A stretch of 64,000 nucleotides of DNA. It comes from Strongylocentrotus purpuratus. Its lineage: Eukaryota > Echinodermata > Echinoidea > Camarodonta > Strongylocentrotidae. The notes beneath the pieces are model-generated. The model saw nothing but the letters and a program-made list of their open reading frames with translations, was not told where the DNA came from and did no database searches. The stretch spans positions 124,001 to 188,000 of the forward strand of contig NW_022145529.1 in assembly GCF_000002235.5 (NCBI RefSeq). The letters are read 5' to 3'. Shown piece by piece: positions 52,846 through 63,117 of this stretch (within the stretch, counting starts at the first letter, position 1; every line of letters begins with the position of its first letter). The position numbers and the translations under genes are program-made.

Positions 52846-53382
52846 CGCGGATCAAGGGGGAGAGAGAGAGAAGGTAAAGCGGAGAGTAAGGGAAAGGAAG
52901 AAGAGGAAGAAAAAAGAAAAGGGGAAAAAAGGAGATCGGGGGCGAAAGGCCTTCGTCACCCCCCCCCCCCCTTTCAGCAAAAGAGAGAGAGAGAGAGAGA
53001 AGGAAGGAAAATAAGGGAAAGGGAAAGAAGAAGATCGGGGGCAAAAGGGCTTTGCCTCCCAGGCTGTTGCCCCCCCCCCCCAAGCAAAAAGAAAGAGAGA
53101 AGGAAGAGAAGGGAAAGAAAAAGGGGAAAAGAAGAGATAAAGGGAAGAAAAGAAAAGAAGAGGGATATAAGTTGCAGTTTTCCCGCACACGAGTTGGGGA
53201 TCGGGGGGGGAATGGCCCTCCCCCCCCCCCTTCTACAGTAAACTTAAAAGATAGAGAAAAGAAGAGAAGGGGAAGGGAAAGAAAGGAAAGGTACGGGAGA
53301 TCAATTGTGATTTTTCCCACCAACGCGGTGTGGATCGGGGGCGAAAGGCCTTCGTCTGCCCTCCCCTGGCCCCTCAGCAAAC

Positions 53383-53420
<38 letters not shown>

Positions 53421-54095
53421 AGGAAAAGAAGGGACAGGGAAAGAAGAGAAAAGAGGAAAGGAAGAAGAAAAGAAAAAGGGGTCCGACAGGGCCTTGCCGC
53501 CCATGCTGTTGCCTTCCCCCCCCCCCAAAAAAAAAAAAAAAACAAGAGACAAGGAAGGAAAGGGAAAGAAACAAAAGAAGAAAAGAGAAGAAGGGATATC
53601 AGTTGCAATTTTTCTGCAAACAAGATGTGGGTCGCGGAGAAAGGCCTTTGCCTCTGCCCCCCCCCCCCCTCCCCGCCAAAAAAAAAGAAGAAAAAGAATG
53701 GAAAGGAAAAGAGAGCCAAAATGGAACACAAAAGAGGAAGAAGAAAAGAAAGGGGTGAAAAGAAGCAGAGATCAGTTGCGATTAATCCCACCAACATCGT
53801 GCGGACTGGGGAGAGGGGGCGAAAGGCCCCTGCCTCCCTCAGCAAACTTAAATGAGAAAGAGAGAGAGAGAGAGAGAGCGAAGTAAGGGAAGGGAAAGGG
53901 TGAAAAAGAGGAAGAATAAAGGTGGGCAGATCAGTTGCAATTTGTCCCGATTTGTACCCCTCCCCCCTCCCCCCTATAAGCAAAGAGAGAGAGAGAGAGA
54001 GAGATGGAGAAGGGAAGTGAAAGGTAAAGAGGAGAGAAAGGGACAGAAAACAAAGAGGAATAAAAGAAAATGGATTAAGGAAGATCAGTTGCCAT
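52846..54095. repeat. polypurine/poly-C unit array (about eight units)
   Basis: Starts GGCGCGGATCAAGG. Units of about 95-170 bp repeat GATCGGGGGCGAAAGGCCTT, a C-run, AGCAAA, then a GA-rich purine tract, then GATCAGTTGCAATTT and CC(A/G)CCAAC. Units begin near 52938, 53036, 53200, 53335, 53480, 53632, 53808 and 53940. The plus strand is almost pure purine for long stretches, which gives large but meaningless frames on both strands. Same unit family as 47690-48105. Confidence 0.85.
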
Positions 54096-54754
54096 TTTCA
54101 TTGGTTCTTCTATCATCATTGTACAACTATCAATGTACAAATGTATTTATATATTCATTTATTTATTCCTGTTTGATAACAAAATATGAATATATACTCA
54201 CAACAGCAACAAAATTAAATGTAGAAGGAAACTATATCTAGCTGGGAGCAAGAAGCGCAGAAAATGATCATGCATTTGCATGTGCATGTAAGTGTATCAT
54301 TAATATCATTCATATTGTTTATTTACATCTTGTGAAATAGTATGCATTCAAGCTTTGGGGATTTTTTTTTTGGAGTATTTGTATGAAAGAAAGCATTTTT
54401 GAGCTTATAATGCACATGTTGCAATTTCAGGTGCAACTTAGTGTTCAAATAAGGGTTACGCACGGCCAGGCATTAGTGTAGGAAATCTTTAAATGTTAAT
54501 CAGGTATATGACTAAATTACTTGTCTCTTGCCTTACGAAAAAAAATATATTTAGTCAGGCCTGAATTGAGTCGCAAAACAATCATTGTGTTAAAAGGAAA
54601 AAACATATTTGATGACATTCGAAATTCCCCAATAACCAATACGATTGGAGATCGAGTACTCGTTTTGTTTTTCTTAAAAAATTACTCAACTATAAATAGC
54701 TGGCCCGGATACTTGGGCCTCTCACAAAACTCAATTATAGGCCTGATGTGTCGT
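54096..54754. other. no feature recognised
   Basis: AT-rich spacer after the purine array. Confidence 0.3.
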
Positions 54755-54830
54755 CAGGGGCGTCGCTAGACCATTTTCAGTGGGGGGGGGGGGGGGTATA
54801 GAGGCCAACGATTACCGGCGAAAAATGTCA
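54755..54830 (+). repeat. hAT-like end with G-run
   Basis: CAGGGGCGTCGCTAGACC, then CAGTGGGG with a G-run of about 15, then TAGAGGCCAACGATTA. An inverted copy lies at 61160-61239. CAGGGGCG is a common hAT terminus. No matching 8-bp flank. Confidence 0.6.
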
Positions 54831-55279
54831 GACTTTTCTTCTTTTGAGGTGCACATGCAGCCTCAGACAAATGTGCCAAAGAAGTTTTGTCTTCTTGTGT
54901 TCCTGGAAACAAATTTTTTGGGCAATATTTTTCAAGTCCAGTTTATCTGTACGAGATTTATATATGAGTAATATTAAGCTTTAGTTGAGCTTTCATTGGG
55001 TCATTGTTCTTATCAGATACGTTTTGATCCCTTTCAAGAAAGAGAATGTTCTCTAGCAAGTTGCCGTTGTAACCGGGATTGTAAGGTAAATGAGAAGAAG
55101 AATGTGCACCTTTGAGAATGATATGTTATAGATTGGACTGTTGTTGAAAATCTCACAGATTGTTTTAATGTATTTGATAGGTTTCCTCTCATCGTCATAC
55201 ACATCTTGGAGGTTTGTTAGCTGCCAAGTTAATGCTACAAAGTCAATATCTCCGGCATACACTTCCCTCAACTCATCAG

Positions 55280-55445
55280 CACGAACAAAATATTGGGGGG
55301 GGGGGGCTCATGATAACCGAGCCCGGCCGAAATATTGGGGGGGGGGGGCTCAATGATATCTGAGCCCCCCCCCCATATAGATATATATATATATATATAT
55401 TGTTGGGGGGGGGGCTATGCCCCCCAAGCACCCTCCGGTTCCTAA
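55280..55445. repeat. tandem poly-G segment with CAATATT words
   Basis: AAATATTGGGG... then GGGGCTCA twice (55289 and 55330), joined by a GCCCGGCCGAAATATT segment, followed by GAGCCCC, (TA)n at 55379-55400 and another G-run. Compare 24782-24935. Confidence 0.6.
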
Positions 55446-56020
55446 GCCTATGTACAGGTCAATGAAGTCTACTTTTTGAAACTTAAAGGGATTGGGTGAC
55501 TTTGTCTCAGGTTCTGAAACAAAATCCTGGAATGATAGTTAGCGCTAGTTCTGATCGGAAAACGACCCAAATATCGAAGTATGGCTAGCTGCCCCAGGGC
55601 CTTGTCCTATATACGGATCAGGGAAAAAATACTTTAAAAAATTCGGGGCTACTTTTATGACTTTCGGGGGCTCTGTTTGGCATTTCGGGGGCTAATTCAC
55701 CCTGAGCCCCCGTGTATTTTCCCCCCTGAAACGGATACGTGAGCGCCTTGATGGGTCCACTTCTAACTCGTGTTTTTAGCCCTTCTTTCTTTCCTTTTTC
55801 CTTTCCTTTCTTTTTCTTTCCTTTCCTTTCTTTTTTTTTAAAGAGGGGGGGGGGGGCGTCCGTCGCCCCCCGTATATCCGCGCCTGAGTGACACCCACAT
55901 AAACTAACCTTATTTATTACCGAACAAAAATAAAGAAAGAGCCCCTTGACACCATAGGTCTAAGTATTCAGCCAGTTGCTACCCCCCCCCCCCACCAAAA
56001 TAAACTTTAAAAGTGATTTT
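55446..56020. repeat. further GGGGGCT-rich repeats and TTTCC tract
   Basis: TTCGGGGGCT occurs at 55664 and 55684; TTTCCTTTCC-like DNA at 55788-55835 leads into a G-run at about 55845-55856 and CCGTATATCCGCGCCT (to about 55884). That last word is an inverted form of the GGCGCGGAT end at 52847, so 52847-55884 could be another element of the 47679 type. Confidence 0.45.
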
Positions 56021-56024
56021 TTTT

Positions 56025-56640
56025 TGTTCTAATTTGATACCAGTGATTTGCAGATGCTGCTGAAACCGCCTTATTTTCCGGGATTTTTCCTCACCTTTTA
56101 GTAAATTATACTTTTTATGCGTTTGTGGGAGAATGATAAATATCAAAATTTACAGTCAGGCAAGAAATGTGCTTATTAACTATTTAGAGGCCTACTACGG
56201 CGGGCTTGGGGGCTCAAGGCCTCCCCCCCCCCCCACACACACACACACACACTTTTGAAAAATTATATTAAAAAGAATTAAATAGAAAGAAATAGAAAAG
56301 AAAGTATGCTCATGTGACCGTAATTAAATGCCCATACCCCTGAACTTATCTTTTGGGTCTACCAATATAGTTCTAATTAAGTAAAGTGTTTTTAGCTTAT
56401 TTCCTACTATTGTCGTGCTATGGTTGTGAATCTGTCAGTGTTATATTTCTTTTGTTTATAAGTCATGATTATGTTGTTTTTTATCGACACGGCCCTGATT
56501 GAAACCAGTCTGCGAACTGTTTCGGGCTTTTACCGTGTATAAATAAAATAAACTCAAACTCAACTCAGTGACCTGCCAGTGTCATGAATAAGGTATTAAA
56601 ATATGCTCATCTGACCGTAATTAAATGCCCCTACCCCCTG
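56025..56640. repeat. repeat family copy 2, interrupted by a LINE tail
   Basis: Same block order as 48195-48500, with a C-run plus (CA)n at 56222-56250. ATGCTCAT(G/C)TGACCGTAATT occurs twice (56308 and 56605), either side of a LINE-tail segment. Confidence 0.7.
56346..56570 (+). mobile_element. truncated LINE 3' UTR and tail
   Basis: Ends TTTTACCGTGTATAAATAAA then ATAAACTCAAACTCAACTCA, the same tail type as at 5.11-5.15 kb. Sits between two copies of the TGACCGTAATTAAATGCC word, as expected of an insertion into repeat copy 2. Confidence 0.6.
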
Positions 56641-57094
56641 AGCATCCGCCAATTTGTGCTACGCTCTACCTAATTTTAAATACTCTAGCCTCCCACACTC
56701 ACTTTCGACCCCATTTTTAATCACTTTTATTTCCCAATTAACTCCTTCATTAAACCTCGAAACGCCCCAATATACTTGGAGCGGGGCCTGTATCACGAGT
56801 ATATACTAGTAGTGAGTTGGTTGAAGTACGACGCCACGTAGAAAAGTATAATCGATTACAACAGTTGTGGGGCCGATATCACGAGTTCATAAAATAAAGG
56901 TTTTAAAGAAAATATTCACTTCTACTTTCAAAAGGACTGGCCCATTTGCTTTAAAAAAATTGTCGAATTATTATTATGTAATTTCTAGAAAAAATGTCAA
57001 CCACATGATTTACAATGAGTCTAAATACATTGATTTGCCGAGTTGCTTCCTTTTATCAAATATACACGTAAAATAATGGGGGGACAAAATGTGC

Positions 57095-57215
57095 GGATAG
57101 CAAACCGCACGGATCGTCCCTCGGACGATCCGTGCGAGCAGAAAACCCGCATATTATGTCCGACGGACAAACGAAACTGGTAGGACAAACGGCGCGGTCA
57201 CACCGGCACGTCTGA
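57095..57215. repeat. second GTCCG palindrome cluster
   Basis: CGCACGGATCGTCC (57106-57119) and GGACGATCCGTGCG (57123-57136) form a 14-bp perfect hairpin with a 3-nt loop. Then GTCCGACGGAC, and CGCGGTCACACCGG near the right end. Related to 52530-52740. Confidence 0.8.
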
Positions 57216-57304
57216 TAGACCTGTGTGCTAATTGGGTTTTGTGATTATTTATTAGTGCTCGAGATGAATAAATTAAATGTCTATTAACCATGGAACAATG
57301 GGTT

Positions 57305-57592
57305 TGCTCTATACCGTGTGATAGAAAATTGCTATTTTTTTAAAAAATCATCTATGAGCAGCAAAGTATTATACATCTTATGAAAGGGTGTTTTATCTTA
57401 AATCATTTGGTATCGTATTTGTGTGGTATGTGCTCACGCTTGGATGAACATGAGGCATTGTTTGCGAGAGTGCAAAAATCGACTTGCGCCAAAGTGATGC
57501 CTACAGCATGTATCATGTTGGGATTAGCGGAGTGAGAGAATGAATTAAATGTATCAAATGAAATGCATTGGATATGCTTTTTGCAGAAGCAA

Positions 57593-57623
<31 letters not shown>

Positions 57624-57950
57624 TGCACACACGCACAAATGTACGTTGATATTTGATATGTGTGGCATGATTGATTTTGTTAGGGATGTTATTTGGATCT
57701 GCAAAGACCGAATTAATACCCAAATCCCAATTGTTTTATTCAAACATCACACAAGCAACTTTGGCATAAATCGATTTTTGCACTTTCGCAAACAATGCCT
57801 CGTGTTCATCCAAGCGTGAATACATACCACACAAAAATTATACCAAATGATTTGGAATAAAACACTCTTTCATAAAATATATAATAATTTACTGTTCATA
57901 GATGATTTTTTAAATAATTTGCAATTTTCTAGGTGTAAACTTTTTTTTTG
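57305..57950. mobile_element. foldback element with about 180-bp arms
   Basis: Left arm about 57308-57489 and right arm about 57763-57945 are inverted copies. They share CACGCTTGGATGAACA(T/C)GAG, AGGCATTGTTTGCGA and TGTGTGGTATGT-like blocks, and the end AGAAAATTG. The centre holds a (CA)n run at 57597-57625. No coding capacity. Confidence 0.85.
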
Positions 57951-57970
57951 ACTCACACTGTAGTGTGGTT

Positions 57971-58295
57971 CTAGGACACCTGCATGTACCCCATGGACAT
58001 CCAACCCAGATAACCACCCCCAGTCAACTACCCCCTAGGACAACTACCCCCATAGGACAACTACATCCCGGACAACTACCACATTATCATAGGGGGTAGT
58101 TGTCCGTGGTTGTTGTCCTGGGGTAGTTGTCCTAGGGTTTTTTTATGGGGGGTAGTTGTCCGGGGGTAGTTGTCCTAGGGGGTAGTTGTCTGGGGGTAGT
58201 TGTCCCTGGGGGTAGTCGTCCTAGATGTTGTTTGTCCAAGGGGGTAGTTGATGGGGGTGGTTATCCGGGGGTGGATGTCCAGGGGGTAGGTGTCC
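57971..58295. repeat. palindromic minisatellite foldback
   Basis: The left arm (57971-58081) reads as GGACAACTACCCC units; the right arm (58092-58295) reads as their complement, GGGGTAGTTGTCC. Outer segments also mirror: AGGACACCTG on the left, TAGGTGTCC on the right; TAACCACCCCC on the left, GGGGGTGGTTA on the right. The right arm has more units, so expansion happened after the palindrome formed. Confidence 0.85.
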
Positions 58296-58680
58296 GGATG
58301 CGCTATAATGTGAGCCCATGCATATACGTATTGCTTTCTTATGCAACATAAGAAGTTGATTAGTCTTTTATTTGCAGAATTTGCCGAAATCATATTGCAA
58401 TATGATATGTGTGGAGGATTACCGAAATGCTTACTAGAAGCATAAAGAGTATAATTTGGTTAACTATTTGTGGTTATTTGTGAATACGGGACTTAGCAAC
58501 CCGAAAGAATGTATTCAGATGTATATCTCATAAGAAACCATGCAGATACCTTCAACGGGTTCTCTCTTTGTAAATTTCAATAAACTTCTCGTGATAAGCC
58601 TGGCGTTGCTTCATTGTTACAACTGCGTATTACCCTTTTGTTGAAATGTACTAACTTGAACTCTTAGGAACCTATATAGG

Positions 58681-58820
<140 letters not shown>

Positions 58821-59477
58821 TCTTTCGTTAGCTCCCCCTCCTCCTTCCTTTTCTTCCATTTGTTCTCCTTCTTCTTCCTTGTAAATCGTGTTCTCTTTCT
58901 TCTCTCCTCTTGCTCGCTCCCTCCTTTTTTCTCTCTCTTCCCCTTCCTCCTTCTTGTTATTTCACTTTTCTCATTCTCCTTCTCCCTTGTCTATCCTATT
59001 CCCTTCCATTTACCCTTTCTGTCCCTAAAGTAGGACGGTTGTATTGATATTTTGTTATTTATTCTTTCCAAGTTAGGTTTTCGTCAATACTATCTCCGAG
59101 AAACGTTAAACTCTCTCTCTAGATAAAGGTAGTCCGTCAATTATTTTTTAAATTAAATATATTAAACAAATAGATTTCTGCATATGTTTTATCAAAATGT
59201 GGGAAATTTGTCTCGTTGATATTTAAAGATAACTCCCGGAGGCAGGCGCGGATCCAGGGGACCGATTGGGCCTTGCCCAATCTAAAAAAATATTGTGACC
59301 AGAAATTTACCTTTTCGTTTTTTGCTGAAGGGGGGGGGGGGGGGGAGGGAGGTGTTTAGTATTTTTTGTTAAAGTCACAATGCCACTGAGCTAAATATCA
59401 ACGCGATTTTAAATTTTCCGGGGTCAAAATAGACCAAAACAATTTAGTGCTCTCTACCTCCCCACCCCCTCCCTAAT

Positions 59478-59560
59478 AAGGCACTGTCAGTGCCTGAAAA
59501 GGACGTCATACGTAGCAGTCCACTATGTCGACGTGCAAATCGAAAGGTCATCTAATGTTG
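59478..59560. repeat. uninterrupted (empty-site) copy of the host repeat of the CR1-like LINE
   Basis: AAGGCACTG-T-CAGTGCCT palindrome, then GACGTCATACGTAGCAGTCC and CTATGTCGACGTGCAAATC. It matches the two halves flanking 10009-15019 joined at TAGC. Confidence 0.8.
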
Positions 59561-60295
59561 AAGGGAGGACAACGACTCTTAGGTTGTCATTTCATGTAGA
59601 TTGGAGAAGTTGTGGATCTGGTTTGTTGGTGTGATCGAGCTGTATGGTTAGTGTAATTTGTTTACCTGTCTGGTATGAATCTCACTGGTGTGACAGGCAG
59701 GGTATAAGCGAGTAGTACAAGTCGCAATTTGGAGAATGTAGTGTGAACGTGTCACGAAATTCTGCGGCAATAATTTGGGGTTTTCCCCTTGAGATCCCCG
59801 TATAAGCATTGTCATGAGTTTCGAAGTAAAATAATGTTGTTTGGCATGATAACCAAGAAGGATGTCCTACATCAACTTCGCTATTTATCCTCTTTCCAGG
59901 AACTTCTACACACAGGCTTTTTGAATAACTTTTCATCTACGCGGGGGGGGGGGGGGGGGGGGAGGCAAAACAGCCAACTGACAATGTTAGCCGAAGTGGA
60001 AATTAACTTTTTGATAACATTACTCTGCCTAAACTTAGAACAGTATCATGCACACATGAGAAATATAAATACCGATCGTTATCATATTACTCTTCTTAAG
60101 AAAACAAAATACTGGTAAAATACAAATATGGATGATGGCTAGGGAGCGTGCAACAACTTTTCATGGAATGTAAATTATATGTATTTATAATAAATATTTA
60201 GAAATAGAACAATGGGCACCATCACGCCTTTTATAACTGTTATTAAGTATGCTTAACCCTCATCCAGGGGCGTCTTTAAAGGGGGGTGTCAAGAC

Positions 60296-60690
60296 CGGTA
60301 CAGCAATTGTCGTCTTTCTATAATGATTCAATGAAACGTCAATCTCTTATTCAATACCAGTGATTTACAAATGTTGCTGTTATGACATGATTTTCCGGTA
60401 TTTTTTCTCCATCTTTTTGTTAGTCATACCTTTTTATGCGTTTGTTGGAAAATAAGAAATTCCCAAATAACAGTCGAGCGAAAAATACGCTTATTTAGAA
60501 GCCTTTATATCATGGTCTGCAAAGTGGTTGGGCTCGACCCCCTTCCCCCCCCCCCCCCCCCCCCCAGCTCATTTTATGAAAAAGTATGTTAAAGAGAAAT
60601 AGAAAGAAAGACAGAGAGAAAACATAAGTGACCTGCCAATGTCACAAATAAAGTATTAAAAATGCTCATTTGACCGTAATTAAATGCCTA
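60296..60690. repeat. repeat family copy 3 with an A/B-array fragment
   Basis: 60296-60350 (GGTACAGCAATTGTCGTC, AATGAAACGTCAA) is a diverged piece of the 48.6-kb monomer. From 60340 the blocks of the 48195 family follow, including a C-run at 60546-60566 and GTATGTTAAAGAGAAATAGA. Confidence 0.7.
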
Positions 60691-60960
60691 AAATCCCAGA
60701 GTTTACGGGGGCTCCACCCCCGGACCCCACCAAGGGCCCTTAGGCGGTCCCCTGGATGCTCATCTGACCGTAATTAAATACCTTAAAAAAACAGCTTCCT
60801 GGGGTTAACCCCCCTGGACCCCACCAAGGGCCCTAAGGCGGCCCCTGGGTGCTCATCTGACCGTAAAAATATACCTAAAACCCCCGAGCTTCCAGGGGCT
60901 TAGCCCCTTGACCCCCTGCCAAGGCTCATGCCCTGGACCCCACGCCAAAATTACGCTCTA
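60662..60960. repeat. tandem array, about 93-bp unit, three copies
   Basis: Units start at ATGCTCAT(T/C)TGACCGTAA near 60662, 60757 and 60849. Each contains GGACCCCACCAAGGGCCCT or a decayed form and ends near GGCGG(T)CCCCTGG. Confidence 0.85.
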
Positions 60961-61159
60961 CCTGAATGTAACGTGTAAGACAGGTGGTGATGCAGAATTT
61001 CCGTCTGCCCCCCCCCTTCCGAACGTTTTTTTTCTCATTAGGTCACTGCCCCTGGAAGGTGAGCCCCCTGGAATGTTTGCCCCCCCCCCCCCCTCCCAAT
61101 CCCAAACTGCTTCCGGCGCGCCTGTATTGGGACATTATATTTTGTCGGTAATTGATGGC

Positions 61160-61239
61160 TAGTTTTGTCGCTAATCGTTGGCCTCTACAGCCCCTCCCCC
61201 CCCCCCCCCCCCACTGACAAGGGTCTAGCGACGCCCCTG
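61160..61239 (-). repeat. inverted copy of the hAT-like end at 54755
   Basis: Complement reads CAGGGGCGTCGCTAGACC, CAGTGGGG with G-run, TAGAGGCCAACGATTA. The flank CCTTCACT does not match TGTGTCGT at 54747-54754. Confidence 0.6.
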
Positions 61240-62030
61240 CCTTCACTGGGATCGTCTAATGACAACAAAATCGGTCGTTATGTCACCTCAAAAATGTGTC
61301 TCTTTTTTTGTTGCTCGCGCCGCCATAAAGTATGGTGCTGAAGCAGTTTCTTGGACGAAATACAGATAATTACTGATGATGTATTAATTACAACATAGAT
61401 GTTTGTACATGGTCCAAAATAATAATTGTTTTTCCTTTGAGACTGTCCTTTTTAAGTGCCTCTTTTTCCAGAATTGTTTTCTTTCGATGGTGCCCCCCCC
61501 CCGCCCTTCCCAACACTCTAAAATACGCCACACTGCCCCTGCACTAATGATTTGAAACTGTCTACAGAACTGCTAAAAATGTGATAAATATTAGAACCAT
61601 ATTTCAATTGGACCATATAAAGCACTGTACATAGTGTTAGTGTCATCACAAACGACATACGCAGTGACACCTTCAATGAAGACCATAAATATCCTTGGGT
61701 TTGAGAACTTTTTGAAGAATTTTTGCATGTTAGAGGGTAAGTAACAAGAAAATGAAGAATAACCTGCGTGCCATGACAAAAACATGAATATATCTTTGGT
61801 AAAATCACCTTAACTACACAGCCGGTGCAGGAGACATTTCCGTTGTTAGTTTACCAGGTCTTGATGGCCAACCTCTTATACTAAAATGGTCAAACTAACA
61901 AACTAACAGCCGCAATTGCTGAGTTGTAATGTTAAACTATTTTTAAACGAATATCCCCAGTTATTATCAAACATATTGTTTGCTTATTTTCTTTTTTGTT
62001 TGTAATGCATGTTTGTATTCTTGTCTACAG
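61240..62030. other. intronic, no further feature
   Basis: Ends in the T-rich tract and acceptor of the lectin exon. A C-run at 61494-61502 precedes CTGCCCCTGC (about 61535), perhaps one more hAT-like end. Confidence 0.4.
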
Positions 62031-62297
62031 TTGCACAGTGTCAAATAGATTTCCGTATAAGGGTCACGATGGAGTGTGACCAAGAATCAGTGATCAGAGT
62101 CACCAATGGAGTATGTGTGACTGTTCCTTCTTGCGATGCTTTTGACCTCTCCCTGGCGAGCCAGTGTGCTTACACTAGCAGGACGGCAGAGTATGCTCAT
62201 ACCTGCGAGACTCGTAATCCATGTACCATCGCTGACGAATGCAGTGTGGGTGGACCATGCGCAGGGGAGTACAGTTACCTCCACGTGGAGTATGAAT
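62031..62297 (+). CDS. exon 2 of SUEL-type (rhamnose-binding) lectin gene, continues beyond the window
   Basis: 267 nt, phase 1 to phase 1, as usual for shuffled extracellular modules. Acceptor TTGTCTACAG; donor GAAT|GTAAGT at 62298. With exon 1 the secreted protein reads ...TAPLIVAQCQIDFRIRVTME. The C-terminal half fits the SUEL/Gal-lectin pattern well: HTCETRNPCTIADECSVGGP then PCAGEYSYLHVEYE, with the last Cys split over the intron. It carries nine cysteines plus that one. The N-terminal half is divergent: the usual AxYGR motif, part of the sugar-binding site, is not seen. So carbohydrate binding may differ. Family members bind rhamnose or galactose outside the cell in egg coats and immunity. 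Further domains presumably follow past 64000. Confidence 0.8.
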
Positions 62298-62623
62298 GTA
62301 AGTAGGTAAACAAAAAAGATGGTTAAAGCCATTGGAGACAATTATTGCATCATGTCTTTGAGATATTTTTAAGAATACCAGTAGTAACCAAACATAGCTA
62401 TTTGGCATACGAAATAAAAAAATACAACAAAAATCGTTTGAGAGGTTATGGTATTGATTTAGAGGTACATTTTTTATAGTGCTTTCTTCGTCCAGAAGAG
62501 GTAATGATGTGTATTATATTGTTTTTGCTTGTTATTCAAACACGTTAAGGGCCATGATTTTGATTTAAGCATTTATGTTGTTGTTGTTTTTTATTTTTGT
62601 AATGACATAATGTCTTATTTTAA

Positions 62624-63117
62624 AGGTAATACAAAGTTTCTGGTATAGGGTAATGAACTTGGTTCAAATGAACATATTGGAAGCATATGCGATCCTTCAA
62701 TATTCAGTGATCGTTGTCGCGGTAGAAAATATAATCTAAAGTTATGAAATTGTGAATAATAAACTCTTTATGTGGTAAAGTTCCCTCTCAAGGTCATAAT
62801 ATTAAATAAGCTATAAAACAATGTTTCTTGACTAAAATTGACCGATTAGCTATTCTGGTTTGGAAATTATATATCACAACTACATATTCTGAGATTGTTA
62901 TGATCGCAGCTACCATTGTACGGCCGTAGGCGCTATTTGAAATGTATCAAAATGTACCGGGAGCACCAGTAAAATTGTTATATTCAATTTTTTCGAAAGC
63001 AGAATTGTTTTAGGGGCTAACATTTCTAGTGCTTAAAATACATCCACAGGGGCATCCAAATATGTCAAAATTGTAAAGAATCACTATCCATCCAATTTTC
63101 AAAATTTTGTATTACCT
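62624..63117. mobile_element. TTAA-flanked MITE, short form
   Basis: 494 bp. Ends AGGTAATACAAAGTTT and AAATTTTGTATTACCT with TTAA on both sides (62620-62623, 63118-63121). The TTAA duplication is that of piggyBac-type elements, but the terminus lacks the usual CCC start, so the superfamily is uncertain. Same family as 51024-52444. Confidence 0.82.

Noticed and set aside
52814-53983. Open frames of 389 codons (minus) and 267 codons (plus) in the purine array
   Set aside because: Both are translations of GA/CT tracts and C-runs, open in many frames at once; no protein-like composition.
62009-62305. A start codon at 62009 for the lectin
   Set aside because: The first residues (MFVFLST) are intron sequence ahead of the TTGTCTACAG acceptor; the signal peptide is in exon 1 at 47310.
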